Below, piece after piece: positions 57,313 to 60,000 of a DNA stretch of 60,000 nt. Below the pieces are notes generated by a model. The model was not told the origin of the DNA. It was given only the letters and a program-made list of their open reading frames with translations, and did no database searches. The translations under genes were made by a program, and so were the position numbers. Each line of letters begins with the position of its first letter. Position 1 is the stretch's first letter. Source of the stretch: Hydractinia symbiolongicarpus (lineage: Eukaryota > Cnidaria > Hydrozoa > Anthoathecata > Hydractiniidae); contig NC_079875.1 in NCBI RefSeq assembly GCF_029227915.1, positions 17,293,001-17,353,000 on the forward strand, in the 5' to 3' direction.

Positions 57313-58701
57313 ACTTGTAGTTGTAGTGGTAAATCTTACTTTACTTATTTAAACCTATGATAAATCAAGACATCTTCTTTATAAGAAGCCTAGAATACCT
57401 AGAATACCCAGAATACCCTAGTCCAATTAACTAAGCTTTCTTCGAGGATATCAACATTTGGTTTCTCTTAAACGAAAGCTTAGAGGCAAATGTGTCAAAG
57501 CAAATCCCTAAAATTCTAAATTCTAGGAGCAAACCCCAAATTAAATAAACACAAACCAGCACCGTTTTATAATGTACTAGTATATTTGCTCGGGTTAGTG
57601 ATCCATTCGTGCTCAAACAAAGGATTTTCTGATAATGATCACGTGAGTAAAGGACAAAAGAATTAACCAATCAAAACTCTCGGTCATATTCTGACTGCAG
57701 AAAATTCATTTACGACCCATAGTAACTCTTGAGTAACTATTCCGGTTTCTTAGCGGTAAAACAAATTATGCTGTGTGTCTCAACTAATAATGCTCAGAAT
57801 ACCTATTATACCTTAGACCATCAACTACTAATCTCTTATTTTATAAATCACATTAGCATGTAAAAGGGGGTTGTGATACTAACCATATAGCGTGTAGTGG
57901 TTTTAATGATTCCTGACTAAACACAAACTGAAAAGTTGAAATATTGCAAAGATACAGAGTATGACCTAAACTGGATAAAAATAGTGCACAAAATTTTGGG
58001 TGGCGTGAAGTATGACTACAATGTTAAGGGTAATATGCGGTTATATATGGGCTAAGCAAAGAATTACACTGCTGTTTTTCCAAGGAATATTCACAAGGTT
58101 TATTGTAAGACAATACGTGTTACCACAACAACAACAATCACACAGAAGTTATTGGGAATTCCCCTTTAGAAAAAACAAAGTGATAGTAGGCACGAATGGG
58201 CTACTAAGTGGCAAGTTAGCCTTGTTTACTTATAAGTAATATAAGTAAGCAAAGGCTGCTCAGAGGCTGCTTAAATTTCTGTATCAATAGGTAACTTATC
58301 GTGTCATTTAACGCTTGCAAGCATGTGTATACAACCATCTGACTACCTAAAAAGATATTTCCAAACTTTAAAGATAGCAAATATATTCTATATGCAAAGT
58401 TATAACTACATTAAAAATGCGATAAAACTCTGTGTCGATAATCCTCTCCGTTCTGATTTGTTGTTTGTTTACCACATGCTGCCATTTTTAAATTTTGGAA
58501 CTCTCGCCATCAAATTATATTAGTTTGTAAAGTTATAAATTTAAAATCTACAACAACAATAATGTCAAATAATTTTGAATATAATAAGTTGCGTAGCCAA
58601 CATTCATAACAAAAGTTTACATACATCTACACGTCGAGCACGTCTTTTTTCCAAAATGAATATTGTTGTAAAAGTGTCACTATTTTGTAATCATTATTAA
58701 A
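57313..58701. other. region upstream of the ankyrin gene
   Basis: Presumed promoter side of the - strand ankyrin gene. AT-rich; a short tandem of AGAATACCC words at about 57392-57418. No exon supported; the frames at 58012-58239 and 58323-58523 look like chance. Confidence 0.4.
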
Positions 58702-58710
58702 TAAATATTA

Positions 58711-58830
58711 CAACCTCGTTCCCAGGGCTTATTGTCTCTCATCGGCGCTGCGCTTATTGATAGGTCTGACGAAAATAGGTCTCGCCGTCCGATATGCAAA
58801 AAGAGACAACGTGTCCTGGGATCGAGGTTG
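58711..58830. mobile_element. MITE D, perfect 9-bp target duplication
   Basis: CAACCTCGTTCCCAGGGC is mirrored by CCTGGGATCGAGGTTG; 120 bases. TAAATATTA flanks both sides (58702-58710 and 58831-58839). Same family as MITEs A-C at 29.6-30.8 kb. Confidence 0.88.
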
Positions 58831-59343
58831 TAAATATTAGTATAAATTAAAATAATTATGTCAATCAAAAGAGAAAGGGAAATTCCAGTTTTTTTCACGT
58901 GGCCTCTCTTGGTAAAAGAACATCAATTGCCGCGTGGTCTACATTGCTCCACCGCCGACTACAAGGCACCTTTTCGACTTTTAAAATCGGGGACAAAAAT
59001 AAGCGATAAAAGGTCCTAGGGCCGGGGCTAATTCCGCTCTTTGTCTGTTGATAACCTCGAATAGCGCAAATGCCCTAAGAGCAAATTACGAATATTCTTA
59101 AGGATACTATGCGATGATATTTAGCGATGGAAGTCTCAGTATGCTAATGTCAGCAGCGGGAGATCACTCAATAAAACAAAAAATACAGTCACGTGATCAG
59201 AGGCGAACATTATAAATTTGAAAATATCAGCATAAGAAAAAAATTAATTACATAGCTTTATTTAATTAGCAATAACTTAAACTTAATATAACTTGTCATA
59301 TGAAATACATATATAATAAACGAAGTTTAAATATTTTAGCTTT

Positions 59344-59584
59344 TTATTATTCTGAATATTTATACAGGTTAAAGCCACTTCAGTGTTGGAAACACTGCTA
59401 ATAATGTGGGCTCTGTGTTCTGAATGTTTACATCAGGTATACACCGACTAGCCTACTCAATTTCCTTCACATGGCATGGGTTGACCCGTAGCGGTGGTAA
59501 AGGCACTTGCTAAACATGACCGCGCTGTGGACCGAACCACGGACCTTGTGATTACGAAGCAAACACCATAACCACAAGGCCACC
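59344..59584 (-). mobile_element. full-length tRNA-derived SINE
   Basis: On the - strand: GGTGGCCTTGTGGTTATGG head, GTGGTTCGGTCCAC (B box), a body containing GGGTCAACCCATGCCATGTG, and a 3' end CCTGTATAAATATTCAG with an AAT tail. It is the full version of the truncated copy at 4513-4699. Confidence 0.85.
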
Positions 59585-59735
59585 TATTAACACGTATTTA
59601 GCAGCTAATAAGGTTATGGTGAATCAACTTTGTACTCACGGTTTTTCTAGGGCTATATTAGTATTTGTCATAACTCGTCTCCTAAGTGCTTTCGATTGAG
59701 CATGAATTTTTAATGATGTAGTTAGCTATAGCTAG

Positions 59736-59964
59736 TCACAAAACCTGTGGCACAAACAAGTTTAAGGACAAGTTGAGGACACTATCTCGCAGATATACCA
59801 AGGGAGAACATTTTTTTAAAAAATTTGATAAACCTTGTAAAGGAACAATATATGTAACACCGTGTATGACTGAACAAGCTCCATTTTATGATAAGCATCA
59901 TCTGAGAATATATTCCATTCCAATAAATAAGCCCCCAGTCTCACATAATCTGTTTATAAGTTAA
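59736..59964 (+). CDS. possible terminal exon of an unidentified gene
   Basis: After TATAGCTAG a frame of about 75 codons runs to TAA at 59964 (CGTNKFKDKLRTLSRRYTK near the start, FYDKHHLRIYSIPINKPP near the end). The composition is protein-like, but the acceptor lacks a good pyrimidine tract and no upstream exon was found on this strand. It could equally be a fragment of a repeat. Confidence 0.25.
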
Positions 59965-60000
59965 TTATACGTTTTAAATTTGGAATTAGAATGCCTCTAA

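Overview
The window looks like nuclear DNA of an intron-rich, AT-rich metazoan. All multi-exon genes have GT-AG introns, there are no operons, and mobile DNA is varied: tRNA-derived SINEs, Helitrons, a Penelope-like element with a GIY-YIG domain, hAT-type and Mutator-like non-autonomous DNA elements. An axonemal outer-arm dynein intermediate chain shows an animal with motile cilia. The repeat mix and a large LRR-EGF receptor suggest a cnidarian, possibly a hydrozoan; this is inference, not proof.

Layout. (1) 1-1.4 kb, + strand: last exons of a gene cut by the window edge, with a tyrosine-containing tail. (2) 3.8-8.1 kb, - strand: a single-pass receptor with about 20 leucine-rich repeats, two EGF domains and a membrane helix in one large exon, then three small phase-0 exons that build a cytoplasmic tail with an ITAM-like tyrosine pair. 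The genes in (1) and (2) converge. (3) 8.1-12.7 kb: non-coding, with a SINE-poor spacer, Helitron ends and an 8-bp minisatellite. (4) 12.7-27.5 kb, + strand: a complete 25-exon DNAI1 gene (691 aa). (5) 28.5-29.2 kb, - strand: an intronless orphan gene, Tyr/Gly-rich at the C terminus. (6) 29.6-30.9 kb: a cluster of short inverted-repeat elements with 9-bp target duplications. (7) 31.1-42.1 kb, + strand: a complete 12-exon METTL25-type methyltransferase gene (584 aa); intron 1 carries a LINE fragment and a 0.7-kb inverted-repeat element. (8) 45.2-57.3 kb, - strand: a nine-exon gene with an N-terminal coiled coil and C-terminal ankyrin repeats (303 aa), pieced together from phase-consistent small exons. 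Its introns hold a 2.07-kb hAT-type element, an inverted Penelope composite with a 12-bp target duplication, and a SINE. (9) 57.3-60 kb: non-coding apart from one possible exon at the end, plus a MITE and a full-length SINE.

The genes are not obviously one pathway. DNAI1 is a ciliary motor subunit, METTL25 a presumed SAM-dependent methyltransferase, and the LRR-EGF receptor and the ankyrin gene both carry short tyrosine motifs of the kind read by SH2 proteins. The most novel item is the receptor with its ITAM-like tail.
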